A stretch of DNA of 14,092 nt, taken from an uncultured Verrucomicrobiota bacterium. Its GTDB lineage: Bacteria > Verrucomicrobiota > Kiritimatiellia > CAIQIC01 > Lenti-01. Each line of letters starts with the position of its first letter. Position 1 is the first letter of the stretch. Made by a program: the position numbers and the translations under genes. A model generated the notes under the pieces. The model saw nothing but the letters and a program-made list of their open reading frames with translations. It was not told the origin of the DNA and searched no databases. Positions 7,227 through 14,081 of the stretch are shown one piece after another. The stretch spans positions 1 through 14,092 of the forward strand of contig CALKWZ010000036.1 of assembly GCA_938003985.1 (NCBI GenBank), read 5' to 3'.

Positions 7227-10200
7227 ATGAAGAATTCGAGGACGGGAATCGGCGTGGCGGGCATTCTGATCGGGAGCGCGCTGGCGGCGGCCGCGGTGCC
7301 GATCCACGTCACGCATCTGTGGCACATGCACCAGCCGATCTACTATCCCTACGAAACGCCGGGAACGATCGACGCCAACGGCCGCTTCAACTTCAGCGTG
7401 CAGGGCGTGTGGGACGGCGACCGCTACAGCTGCTACCGCGACTGGCCGGCCGGCGCGGTCGGGCGCGCCTCGGGCCACGGCGCCTCGCAGATGAGCTACT
7501 CGGGCTCGCTCGCGGAAAACAACCAGTCGCTCTGGGGCGATTATGCGGGGTGGGGCGGCAACGTCCGCAACGCGCGCAACAATCTCAAGACCAGTTCGGG
7601 CAACTCGCGGCTCGACCTGGTGGGCATCGCCTACCACCACAGCCTGATGCCGCTGACCAGCGTGGAATCCATGCGCATGCAGATCAAGCTGCACAAGGAG
7701 CAATACAAGGAAGCCTGGAACACGGGCGGGGCCTATTCCAAGGGCTTCTGGCCCCCGGAATGCGCCTTCGACAATTCCATGGTGCCCGCGCTCGTCGAAG
7801 AAGGCCTCGAATGGGTCATCGTGGACAACGGCCACCTGTTCCGCACCGCGGAGGATTTCGCGTGGAGCAGCGCCAGCTCCTGCCGGCCCAACAAGGCCGA
7901 CGTCCGCAACGGCAGCTCCACGAACCTCGCCAGCACCTGGGTCACGCTGCCCAACGTCTGGGCGCCGACGAAGGTGCTCGCGCCCTGGTCCTACCAGCCG
8001 CACTACGTGCGCCACGTCGATCCCGCCAGCGGCGCCATCCGCAAGATCATCGCCGTGCCCGCCGGGCGCTACGAAGGCAACGAGAACGGCCGCGGCGGCT
8101 ACGGCGCCTTCAAGCCCGAAAACGTCTGGGGCGGCCAGATCGCCGCGAACAACAACGCCGCCAAGCCCATGCTGCTGCTGCTCCACAGCGACGGCGACAA
8201 CTACGGCATGAAGAATTCCGACGCCTGGAACGGCCAGCACCAGGCCTTCGTGGACATGTGCAACGCCAACGCCGATTTCGAATACACCGGCGTGCAGGAT
8301 TATCTGAGCATGTATCCCCCCAACTCCAACGACGTGATCCACGTCGAGCCCGGCAGCTGGATCGGCATCGACGGCGGCACGCCGTACTACGAAAAATGGC
8401 TCTCCTACGAAAACCGCGACGGCGAAATGCCCGACATGTGGTCGTGGAGCGTGCTCGTCGCCGCCCAGAACCGCGTGTTCACCGCCGACGACCTCGAAAA
8501 CAGCTATCTCTCCGGCACCCGCGACGTCAACGACGTGGAGTGGGGGCTCGGCAACGACACCGCCCGCGCCTGGCACCACTACCTGTCCGGCGAAACGAGC
8601 TGCTACTGGTACTGGGACTACGACCGCGCCAATCCGTGGGACGGCAACGTGACCCGCGCCTGCAACGTGGCCATCGCCGAAGCCGCCAAGGTCCTCGCCC
8701 GCCATCCCGGCGGCGACAACCGCGGCCCGAGCATCTTCCCGCCCCAGCGCACGCCCTACAACCCCGGCGGCAAGATGTGGAACGAAACCTCCAACGCCCC
8801 GTCGGATTTCGTCGTGTGGTCGTTCATCGACGACGTCAGCGGCGTCCAGAGCGCCAAGCTCTACTGGCGGCGCGACCTCGACGGCCAATGGCCCCTCAGC
8901 TCGACCGAAAACGAAACCTTCGCCGGCGGGGCCGGCGTCACCGCCTGGCAGGCCGTGGACATGACGGGCGACTGGTGGCCGACCGTCAAGGGCCCCCAGG
9001 TGCCCGATCCCAGCGCCCGCGCCATGCGCTACCGCGGCACGATCACCAACCAGAGCGAATGCCTGCTCGACTACTTCGTCGAGGCCGTGGACGGCAACGG
9101 CAAGACCAACCGCTCGAACATCCTCCACGTGTGGGTGGGCGAGCAGACCGGCGGCACCGGCGGCGAAGTCGTGCCGCCCCCGGACGTCTGGTTGCGCGGC
9201 ACGCATACCTGGCCCGCCGCCGCCGACGTCACGGACGCCGATCCCATCTACGTCAACGTCGAAGCCGGCCCCTCCGGCACCGTGGCGAGCGTGACGCTCG
9301 GCTACCGCCTCGACGGCGGCGCCTGGACCCGCACCAATCTGGCGCCGAACGCGGACTGGGGGTCCGTCGGCGGCCAGTGGTTCAATCTCCAGCTCGGGCC
9401 GTACGCGGCCGGCACCGTCTTCGACTATTACCTCGAAGCCACCGACGGCAGCACCACCAACTGGGACAACAACGGCGGCGCGAACTACTCCCTGACCGTC
9501 GCGGAATCCGGCGGCGAGTCCTCCGTCCTGTGGGTCGGCAACGTCGGCCAGACGCCCGCCAACGGCGCCATCGGCGCGGCGGACGCCATCGCAATCGCCT
9601 GCGAAAGCTGGCCCATCGGCGCCTCCACCAACGTCGCGCTGGTCTTCAGCGCCAACGGCGGCGCCACCTGGGGCACGACGAACTTCGCCAAGACCGGCGA
9701 AGCGCACAACAACGACCTCTGGCAGGTGGCGATCGGGCCTTACCCCGACGGCACGACCGTCAAATACTGCGTCTCGGGCACGCTGCCCAACGGCACGACG
9801 GTCTGGGACAACAACGGCGGCCAGGACTACGCGGCCGTCGTCGGCGCGGCCGCGCCGTTGCGCATCGTGCGCCACGCGCCCGCCATCGGCGACGCCGGCG
9901 CGCCCGACAACCCCGGCGACGCCTTCGACTTCGACGTCTCGGGCGGCGCGGCCGCGACGGCCGGCAGCAGCGGCTTCGGCAGCTTCGGCCAGGTCTACGT
10001 GAATTGCGACGACACGAACCTGTACGTTGGCGGCACCGGCGTGGCCTTGCCCGACGACAGCCAGAACAACGCCCTGGTCGTCTTCCTCAGCACCGACACC
10101 GCCGCCGGCAGCGCCGACCTCCGGGCGTTGAACGGCAATCCCCTCGGCCTGGATTACCTGCACAACGTGACCTTCCAGGAACCCGCGTTCGTCGCCATCC

Positions 10201-10985
10201 TGCTCGGCGACGTCTACGGCGACGGCGCGAACTACCCGAACTTCAACATGTACAAGGGCGACGGCTTCAACTGGGGGCAGGGCGTGTGGTTCGTGGGCTC
10301 CGGCGCCACCACCTTCTCGTCCGTCAACAACGCCAAGCTGTCGCAGTTCGGCGGCTACGGCCCGGACAGCCGCCTCGCGGCCAACTGGGAATGCTCCCTG
10401 CCGCTGTGGACCTTGGGCGTCACGAACGCCGCCCAGCTGACCAACCTGTTCGTCTCGGGCCTGATCGTGAACTTCAGCCCGGTGGACAACGCCCAGTACG
10501 TCTCGGGCCATTATCTCGGCGCCGGCGCGACGCTGACCAACGCCATGCCGGGCTCCGGCAACTTCGAGTACAACGTCGTGCGGCTGGAGGGACTCCGCGT
10601 GGCGCCGCCGGCCTCGGCCACCGAAACCCACGGCGTCCCGAATTCCTGGCTCGACGAACGCCTGCCGGGCTGGAGCTTCACGGCCGACAGCAACAAGGAC
10701 GGCGACGCCCGCTCGGACCGCGACGAGTACTTCCTGGGCACCGATCCGGACGCGGTGGACGAACTGCGCATCGAGGAATGGTTCGGCGCGCGCGTGCGCC
10801 TGCGCAAGGTCGGCGGCCAGAAGTGCGACTACGTCCTGGAAACCGCCGAGCAGATCGACGCGGCCAAGAGCAACTGGAACTGGACGACCCGCAGCACGCT
10901 GCCCAGCACCAACGGCGAAATCACGCTGCCGGCCTTCACCGCCTCGAACCTGCTCATCCGCGTGAAGGTCAACGTGCCGGAATAA
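7227..10985 (+). CDS. Secreted multi-modular GH57 alpha-glucanase (amylase/amylopullulanase type)
   Basis: A 1252-residue exported GH57 retaining glycosidase, likely acting on alpha-1,4 and perhaps alpha-1,6 links of starch. Signal peptide: about residues 1-23. The mature enzyme begins almost at once with family region 1, WHMHQP (32-37). Also visible are the region 2 segment GIAYHHSLMP (133-142), region 3 GFWPPECAF with nucleophile E178, and region 4 LLHSDGDNYG with the likely acid/base D322. The catalytic part ends near 490. An Ig/FN3-like domain (about 500-637) and two CBM25/53-like modules ending in WDNNGG (653-758, 767-872) follow. Then come a DOMON/CBM9-like segment (about 878-1120), a calcium-binding DSNKDGD segment (1154-1160) and a short beta-rich tail. 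The ATG at 7227 has GGGAGA 6 nt upstream; the frame is open a little further upstream, but without a signal peptide. It follows the GH13 amylase, probably as a separate transcript. Exact linkage specificity cannot be told. Confidence 0.9.
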   Translation: MKNSRTGIGVAGILIGSALAAAAVPIHVTHLWHMHQPIYYPYETPGTIDANGRFNFSVQGVWDGDRYSCYRDWPAGAVGRASGHGASQMSYSGSLAENNQSLWGDYAGWGGNVRNARNNLKTSSGNSRLDLVGIAYHHSLMPLTSVESMRMQIKLHKEQYKEAWNTGGAYSKGFWPPECAFDNSMVPALVEEGLEWVIVDNGHLFRTAEDFAWSSASSCRPNKADVRNGSSTNLASTWVTLPNVWAPTKVLAPWSYQPHYVRHVDPASGAIRKIIAVPAGRYEGNENGRGGYGAFKPENVWGGQIAANNNAAKPMLLLLHSDGDNYGMKNSDAWNGQHQAFVDMCNANADFEYTGVQDYLSMYPPNSNDVIHVEPGSWIGIDGGTPYYEKWLSYENRDGEMPDMWSWSVLVAAQNRVFTADDLENSYLSGTRDVNDVEWGLGNDTARAWHHYLSGETSCYWYWDYDRANPWDGNVTRACNVAIAEAAKVLARHPGGDNRGPSIFPPQRTPYNPGGKMWNETSNAPSDFVVWSFIDDVSGVQSAKLYWRRDLDGQWPLSSTENETFAGGAGVTAWQAVDMTGDWWPTVKGPQVPDPSARAMRYRGTITNQSECLLDYFVEAVDGNGKTNRSNILHVWVGEQTGGTGGEVVPPPDVWLRGTHTWPAAADVTDADPIYVNVEAGPSGTVASVTLGYRLDGGAWTRTNLAPNADWGSVGGQWFNLQLGPYAAGTVFDYYLEATDGSTTNWDNNGGANYSLTVAESGGESSVLWVGNVGQTPANGAIGAADAIAIACESWPIGASTNVALVFSANGGATWGTTNFAKTGEAHNNDLWQVAIGPYPDGTTVKYCVSGTLPNGTTVWDNNGGQDYAAVVGAAAPLRIVRHAPAIGDAGAPDNPGDAFDFDVSGGAAATAGSSGFGSFGQVYVNCDDTNLYVGGTGVALPDDSQNNALVVFLSTDTAAGSADLRALNGNPLGLDYLHNVTFQEPAFVAILLGDVYGDGANYPNFNMYKGDGFNWGQGVWFVGSGATTFSSVNNAKLSQFGGYGPDSRLAANWECSLPLWTLGVTNAAQLTNLFVSGLIVNFSPVDNAQYVSGHYLGAGATLTNAMPGSGNFEYNVVRLEGLRVAPPASATETHGVPNSWLDERLPGWSFTADSNKDGDARSDRDEYFLGTDPDAVDELRIEEWFGARVRLRKVGGQKCDYVLETAEQIDAAKSNWNWTTRSTLPSTNGEITLPAFTASNLLIRVKVNVPE

Positions 10986-11050
10986 CCCCCGACGAGGTCG
11001 TCGGGGGCTCCAAATCCAGGCTGTTTGGAGCCGGGACGCCCTCGTCCCGG
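10986..11050. repeat. Triple-hairpin intergenic element (repeat family A, copy 1); likely bidirectional terminator
   Basis: Three palindromes follow one another between two converging genes. CCCCCGACGA pairs with TCGTCGGGGG (10986-11007), GCTCCAAA pairs with TTTGGAGC (11007-11031), and CCGGGACG pairs with CGTCCCGG (11031-11050). The first begins right after the GH57 stop codon. Bases 11017-11050 recur at 13208-13241 with one mismatch, so at least part is a dispersed repeat. There is no T-run, so terminator function is inferred only from position and stem strength. Confidence 0.75.
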
Positions 11051-11061
11051 TTCCCGGGCCG

Positions 11062-11739
11062 TCAGCCCGCGGCGCCGTCCGATTCCAGCGCCCGCGCGGC
11101 TTCGAGGATCTCGTCCCGGCGGCCTTCGTTGGCCAGGAGGCCCTTGAAGGCCGGATGGCGCAACGCGAAGGAAATGCGCGACAGCAGGTGCAGGTGGATG
11201 CGGATGTTCGGGGAGAGCGGGGCGAACAGCACCTTCACCGGCTTGCCGTCGAGCGCGTCGAACGGCACCGGGGCTTCCAGGAAGCACAGGCAGATCGACG
11301 GCGTCGCGATTTCCAGCACGGCCGGATTGCGCACGTGCGGCAGCGCCACGCCGTCGCCCACGCCGGTCGATTGCAGCTGCTCGCGGGCGATCAAGGCCTG
11401 GAGCATGAAGTCGCGGGTGACCGAATCGGGCAACTTGAGCAGGCCGACCAGGGACTTCAGCACGTCCGGCTTGGTGGCGCCGCTCACGCGGTAATGGATG
11501 CCGCCGTCCTGCAGGGCGGCCGCGAGGGTGGGCAGGGGGGCGCTTTCCGGGTCCTTGGCCAGATCCGTCGCCGAGAAATTGATCCGCTTGGACGTCGCCC
11601 ACTCGAAGAGCATGGCGCGGTTGATGCGGTATTGGCCGGCCACCCGGTACGCCGGCAAGCCGCCGGTCTGGATCCAGCGGTAAACCGTCTTTTCCGCCAC
11701 GTTCAGGGCTTGCGCCGCGTCTTTCACCGTCATTTGCAT
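11062..11739 (-). CDS. Excisionase-type HTH fused to a PTS EIIA (fructose/Ntr-type) domain
   Basis: A 225-residue two-domain protein. Residues 1-50 form a MerR/excisionase-like DNA-binding domain: TVKDAAQALNVAEKTVYRWI is the helix-turn-helix and LPAYRVAGQYRI the wing. Residues about 70-220 are a PTS EIIA domain of the fructose/nitrogen (PtsN-like) type. GVALPHVR contains H135, the histidine that accepts phosphate from HPr/NPr in this family. There is no EIIB or EIIC domain, so it is probably a sensor or regulator, not a transporter part. The start at 11739 has AAGGA (11752-11748) 8 nt upstream and a clear promoter. It converges with the GH57 gene. A role in coupling phosphorylation state to transcription, possibly of the starch genes, is inference. 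Confidence 0.88.
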   Translation of the reverse strand: MQMTVKDAAQALNVAEKTVYRWIQTGGLPAYRVAGQYRINRAMLFEWATSKRINFSATDLAKDPESAPLPTLAAALQDGGIHYRVSGATKPDVLKSLVGLLKLPDSVTRDFMLQALIAREQLQSTGVGDGVALPHVRNPAVLEIATPSICLCFLEAPVPFDALDGKPVKVLFAPLSPNIRIHLHLLSRISFALRHPAFKGLLANEGRRDEILEAARALESDGAAG

Positions 11740-11773
11740 GGGCAGGATCCTTTCCGGAAAGAACTACGAGAAG

Positions 11774-11802
11774 AATGTATTCCCCGTGTCCGCAAACGTC
11801 AA
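11774..11802 (-). promoter_or_regulatory. Sigma70-type promoter of the HTH-EIIA gene
   Basis: On the minus strand, TTGACG (11802-11797) and TACATT (11779-11774) are spaced 17 nt apart. This is one of the best promoters in the window. The predicted start near 11767 leaves a leader of about 28 nt with the AAGGA ribosome site. Confidence 0.6.
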
Positions 11803-11870
11803 TCCGGCGGAAAAATGGGAAGGCGATTTTTCGGTCGGAGTCAGCGGATGCGATGGCCATGACGGGTTGC

Positions 11871-11938
11871 GGGCCCCATGGCCTTGCGCCATGGGGGAGC
11901 CAACTTTGCTTCCCACGGCACAAGGCCGTGGGGGAGCT
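11871..11938. repeat. Palindromic repeat family B, copy 1
   Basis: A 68-nt element matching 13250-13317 at 64 positions, in the same orientation. It folds as two hairpins: CCCATGGC/GCCATGGG (11875-11895) and CCCACGGC/GCCGTGGG (11912-11932). The two halves are also nearly complementary to each other, so one long stem is an alternative fold. It lies between the divergent promoters of the HTH-EIIA and radical SAM genes. Short open frames that run through it are produced by the repeat. Confidence 0.9.
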
Positions 11939-11965
11939 TAGCCACGTTCATTCCCCTCCGCACGC

Positions 11966-11994
11966 TTGAAACGGAACGCCGGTTCAGATAGGCT
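11966..11994 (+). promoter_or_regulatory. Candidate promoter of the radical SAM gene, possibly leaderless
   Basis: TTGAAA (11966-11971) and TAGGCT (11989-11994) are separated by 17 nt. The expected start falls at about 12000-12001, the first base of the ATG. The TAGG could instead be a weak ribosome site, in which case the true promoter would lie further upstream. Confidence 0.35.
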
Positions 11995-12000
11995 TTCGTC

Positions 12001-13143
12001 ATGGTCACCGTCCGCACCGCGCCCGATCTGCAAGCGAAGCTGGGAATCCTCTCGGCCGACGCGCAGTACGATTTGTCGTGCGCCTGTTCCTGCGCCACCG
12101 GCGATCCGCGCCGCCGGGGGCTGGACAACCGCTGGCTCTATCCCGTCACGCTCCAGAACGGCGGCCGCAGCCTGATGTTCAAGACGCTGGTCTCCAACGC
12201 CTGCGCCAACGACTGCAAGTATTGCCCGTTGCGCGCGGGGCACGATTCCACGCCGCGCTGCTCGCTCGCGCCCGAGGAAATCGTGCGCGCCTTCCTGCCG
12301 TATTGGCGTTCCGGCCAGGTGGTGGGCCTGTTCCTGACCAGCGGCGTGTGCGGCACGCCCGACGTCGCCATGGAGCGCATGCTGGCCGCCGCCGAGATCC
12401 TGCGCCGGCGCGAGCGCTTCCGCGGCATCCTGCACCTCAAGATCATCCCCGGCGCGTCGGACGCCGCCATCCAGCGCGCCCTCGCGCTGGCCTCGGGCGT
12501 CTCGCTCAACATCGAAACCGCCGGCGCGGAACGCTTCGCCCAGCTCACCGCGCGCAAGGACTACCTCCAGTCCGTCATCGCCCCCCTCAAGCGCATCGCC
12601 GCCCTCACCGCCAAAGGCGCGCCCTACGAGCGGGTCAAGACCAGCACCCAGTTCGTCGTCGGCGCGGCCGACGAAACGGACCGGGAAATCGTGCGCTACG
12701 TGGGCGGGCTCTACGGCCGCCTCGGCCTGCGCGGCATCTATTTCAGCGCCTACCAGCGCGGGCTGGGGGATCCCTCGCTGCCCGGCGAAAACAGTTCCGC
12801 CACCAACGCCGAGCTGCTGGCGCGCGAGCACCGCCTCTACCAGACCGACTACCTCTTGCGCAAATACGGCTTCGGCGCCGACGAAATCGGCTTCGACGGC
12901 GCCGGCAACCTGCCGCTGGACGTCGATCCCAAGGAATTCTGGGCCCGCCGCCATCCCGAACGCTTTCCCGTGGACGTGAACCGCGCCGACAAAGCCGAAC
13001 TGCTGCGCGTGCCGGGCTTGGGCCCCCTGACCGTCAAGCGCATCCTGGCCGCCCGCAAGTCCGGCGGCCGCCTCGGCGGCTTCGAGAGCGTCGGCCTCCG
13101 CGGCGCCCGCGCCCGCAAGGCCGCCGCCTGGACGACGTTCTGA
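12001..13143 (+). CDS. Radical SAM protein, putative DNA modification/repair type, with C-terminal helix-hairpin-helix
   Basis: A 380-residue radical SAM enzyme. The 4Fe-4S cluster motif is C68-x3-C72-x2-C75 in NACANDCKYCPLR. The N-terminus (KLGILSADAQYDLSC) and overall plan match the family annotated as 'putative DNA modification/repair radical SAM protein', which is usually encoded beside a uracil-DNA-glycosylase-like partner. Residues about 324-355 (VDVNRADKAELLRVPGLGPL and following) form a helix-hairpin-helix, a common DNA-binding motif. Three extra cysteines, C27, C29 and C31, lie near the N-terminus. The reaction is unknown in the family as far as I know. No glycosylase partner is visible on either side; the neighbours are a divergent HTH-EIIA gene and converging membrane-protein genes. 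The start is the only sensible ATG that keeps the conserved N-terminus, although no strong Shine-Dalgarno precedes it. Confidence 0.87.
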   Translation: MVTVRTAPDLQAKLGILSADAQYDLSCACSCATGDPRRRGLDNRWLYPVTLQNGGRSLMFKTLVSNACANDCKYCPLRAGHDSTPRCSLAPEEIVRAFLPYWRSGQVVGLFLTSGVCGTPDVAMERMLAAAEILRRRERFRGILHLKIIPGASDAAIQRALALASGVSLNIETAGAERFAQLTARKDYLQSVIAPLKRIAALTAKGAPYERVKTSTQFVVGAADETDREIVRYVGGLYGRLGLRGIYFSAYQRGLGDPSLPGENSSATNAELLAREHRLYQTDYLLRKYGFGADEIGFDGAGNLPLDVDPKEFWARRHPERFPVDVNRADKAELLRVPGLGPLTVKRILAARKSGGRLGGFESVGLRGARARKAAAWTTF

Positions 13144-13164
13144 GCCGAGGAGCCGGACAAACTA

Positions 13165-13191
13165 CGAATGACGCGAATAGCGCGAATGGGG
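13165..13191. repeat. Three 9-nt tandem units (CGAATNNNG)
   Basis: CGAATGACG, CGAATAGCG and CGAATGGGG follow directly on each other, 22 nt after the radical SAM stop codon. The phase of 9 nt and the constant CGAAT core are clear by eye. The function is unknown; it sits at the head of a repeat-filled gap. Confidence 0.6.
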
Positions 13192-13207
13192 ACCGGAAAT
13201 CCGCCGT

Positions 13208-13241
13208 CAGGCTGTTTGGAGCCGGGACGACCTCGTCCCGG
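13208..13241. repeat. Repeat family A, copy 2
   Basis: This stretch matches 11017-11050 in 33 of 34 positions, in the same orientation. It keeps the CCGGGACG/CGTCCCGG hairpin (13222-13241) but lacks the first hairpin of copy 1. It lies 8 nt before copy 2 of repeat family B. The whole 246-nt gap 13144-13389 contains repeats and no gene that I can support. Confidence 0.85.
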
Positions 13242-13249
13242 GTTCGGGC

Positions 13250-13317
13250 GGGTCCCATGGCCTTGCGCCATGGGGGAGCCAACTTTGCCTCCCACGGCGC
13301 AAGGCCGTGGGGGGGCT
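13250..13317. repeat. Palindromic repeat family B, copy 2
   Basis: The second copy of the 68-nt element, a direct repeat of 11871-11938 with four differences (at 13253, 13289, 13299 and 13314). It keeps both hairpins. The right half is better matched to the left half than in copy 1, so the long-stem fold is stronger here. The two copies bracket the radical SAM gene. Confidence 0.9.
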
Positions 13318-13342
13318 CAATCCGCGGCAAGATGACATGCAG

Positions 13343-13363
13343 GGCGACTTGGCCCAAGTCGCC
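13343..13363. terminator. Hairpin between converging genes, possible terminator
   Basis: GGCGACTTG (13343-13351) pairs perfectly with CAAGTCGCC (13355-13363) around a 3-nt loop. It lies 27 nt beyond the stop of the membrane-protein gene on the minus strand and within the 3' region of the radical SAM gene. There is no T-run on either side, so the call rests on position and stem only. Confidence 0.4.
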
Positions 13364-13389
13364 GCGCGATCCGGCCGCGGGCGGCTTCG

Positions 13390-13723
13390 CTACGCCATCC
13401 AATGCTTGATCAAGGCCGCCGCGATCAGCCCCGCGCCGGCCACGCACAGGGAAAACGACAGGAACCGGCCGACCCGTCCGCTGGCGACTTTTTCGGGCGG
13501 GTAGGTCTGGTTCGGAAACTGCATCCACAACTGGTCGCCGTAGATGGTCGCGATGCCGACGCCCAACATAATCGCGCCCCAGACGAACAGAGCCGTGCAG
13601 CCGGGCTGCAGCAAAGGACCGTCGCGCGTGTGCGACAACGCAAACCCCCCCGTACAAGCCGCAGATCATCCCGAGGAGCCCTTGCAGGATCCAGGAGATC
13701 CAGTTGGTCTTGTCCTCAGCCAC
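13390..13723 (-). pseudogene. Small three-helix membrane protein, reading frame broken at a G7 run
   Basis: Reading from the GTG at 13723 gives a membrane-type N-terminus, MAEDKTNWISWILQGLLGMI. The frame then turns into basic nonsense after GLYGG. Removing one G from the run of seven (13645-13651) joins it to FALSHTRDGPLLQPG and restores a coherent 110-residue protein. That protein would have three hydrophobic segments (about 8-28, 43-61 and 88-105) and end at the TAG at 13390-13392. The cause may be a sequencing error, a true mutation or phase variation. The start overlaps the end of the upstream membrane-protein gene by 8 nt, so the two are probably translationally coupled. I do not recognise the family. 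The downstream piece could start on its own at a TTG (13638), but that would drop the first helix. Confidence 0.7.
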
Positions 13724-14081
13724 GTTGCCCCGCGTCCCCGTGTTTTTTCGCGAATTCCTCGTCGTATTTCCGCAGCCAACAGAAGCCGCGCAAAAACAGC
13801 AGCGCCACGATCCAGGTCAGGACTCCTTGGCCAACCAAGGCCGCGATAAACGCGCCGTTCCCCGCGCCGAATCCGATGACGAACGGCAAGGCGACGAACG
13901 TGACGCCGATGATCGGCGTCGCGACGGCCAGCAAATAGGCGCCGGCCACCAGCAGCGCCGAAAGGCCGACCACGGCCGCCAGCGGCCCCCGCTTGCCGAG
14001 ATACAGCCACGCCGCCACGCGCCCCGCGCCGCACCCGATCAGCAGGCACGCCGCCGCGAAATGTATGATCAATCGAATCAT
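13716..14081 (-). CDS. Small integral membrane protein of unknown function
   Basis: A 121-residue, very hydrophobic protein with about four membrane segments (roughly 3-28, 33-55, 57-77 and 79-100) and a charged C-terminal tail (KYDEEFAKKHGD) probably in the cytoplasm. I do not recognise a family. The ATG at 14081 is the first start seen, but only 11 nt of sequence lie upstream, with no Shine-Dalgarno or in-frame stop. A start beyond the window cannot be excluded. It overlaps the next gene (start 13723) by 8 nt, forming a two-gene unit of membrane proteins. Confidence 0.65.
   Translation of the reverse strand: MIRLIIHFAAACLLIGCGAGRVAAWLYLGKRGPLAAVVGLSALLVAGAYLLAVATPIIGVTFVALPFVIGFGAGNGAFIAALVGQGVLTWIVALLFLRGFCWLRKYDEEFAKKHGDAGQRG

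Noticed and set aside
7182..10631. A 1149-codon open frame on the minus strand opposite the GH57 gene
   Set aside because: It has the same composition-driven shadow pattern and no recognisable domain. The plus strand carries a signal peptide and the GH57 motifs.
7319..11494. A 1391-codon plus-strand frame running through the GH57 gene and beyond
   Set aside because: It is an out-of-frame Arg-rich translation that crosses the GH57 stop and runs antisense through the HTH-EIIA gene. No start signal or domain was seen.
11841..12128. A 95-codon minus-strand frame with a Pro/Trp/Lys-rich segment
   Set aside because: The segment is simply the translation of palindromic repeat B, and a similar peptide appears antisense at copy 2. 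It overlaps the radical SAM start region and has no ribosome site.
13390..13638. An independent 82-codon gene starting at TTG
   Set aside because: The upstream frame from the GTG at 13723 supplies a matching first membrane helix, and the two join at a G7 run. A single frameshifted gene explains both pieces better.
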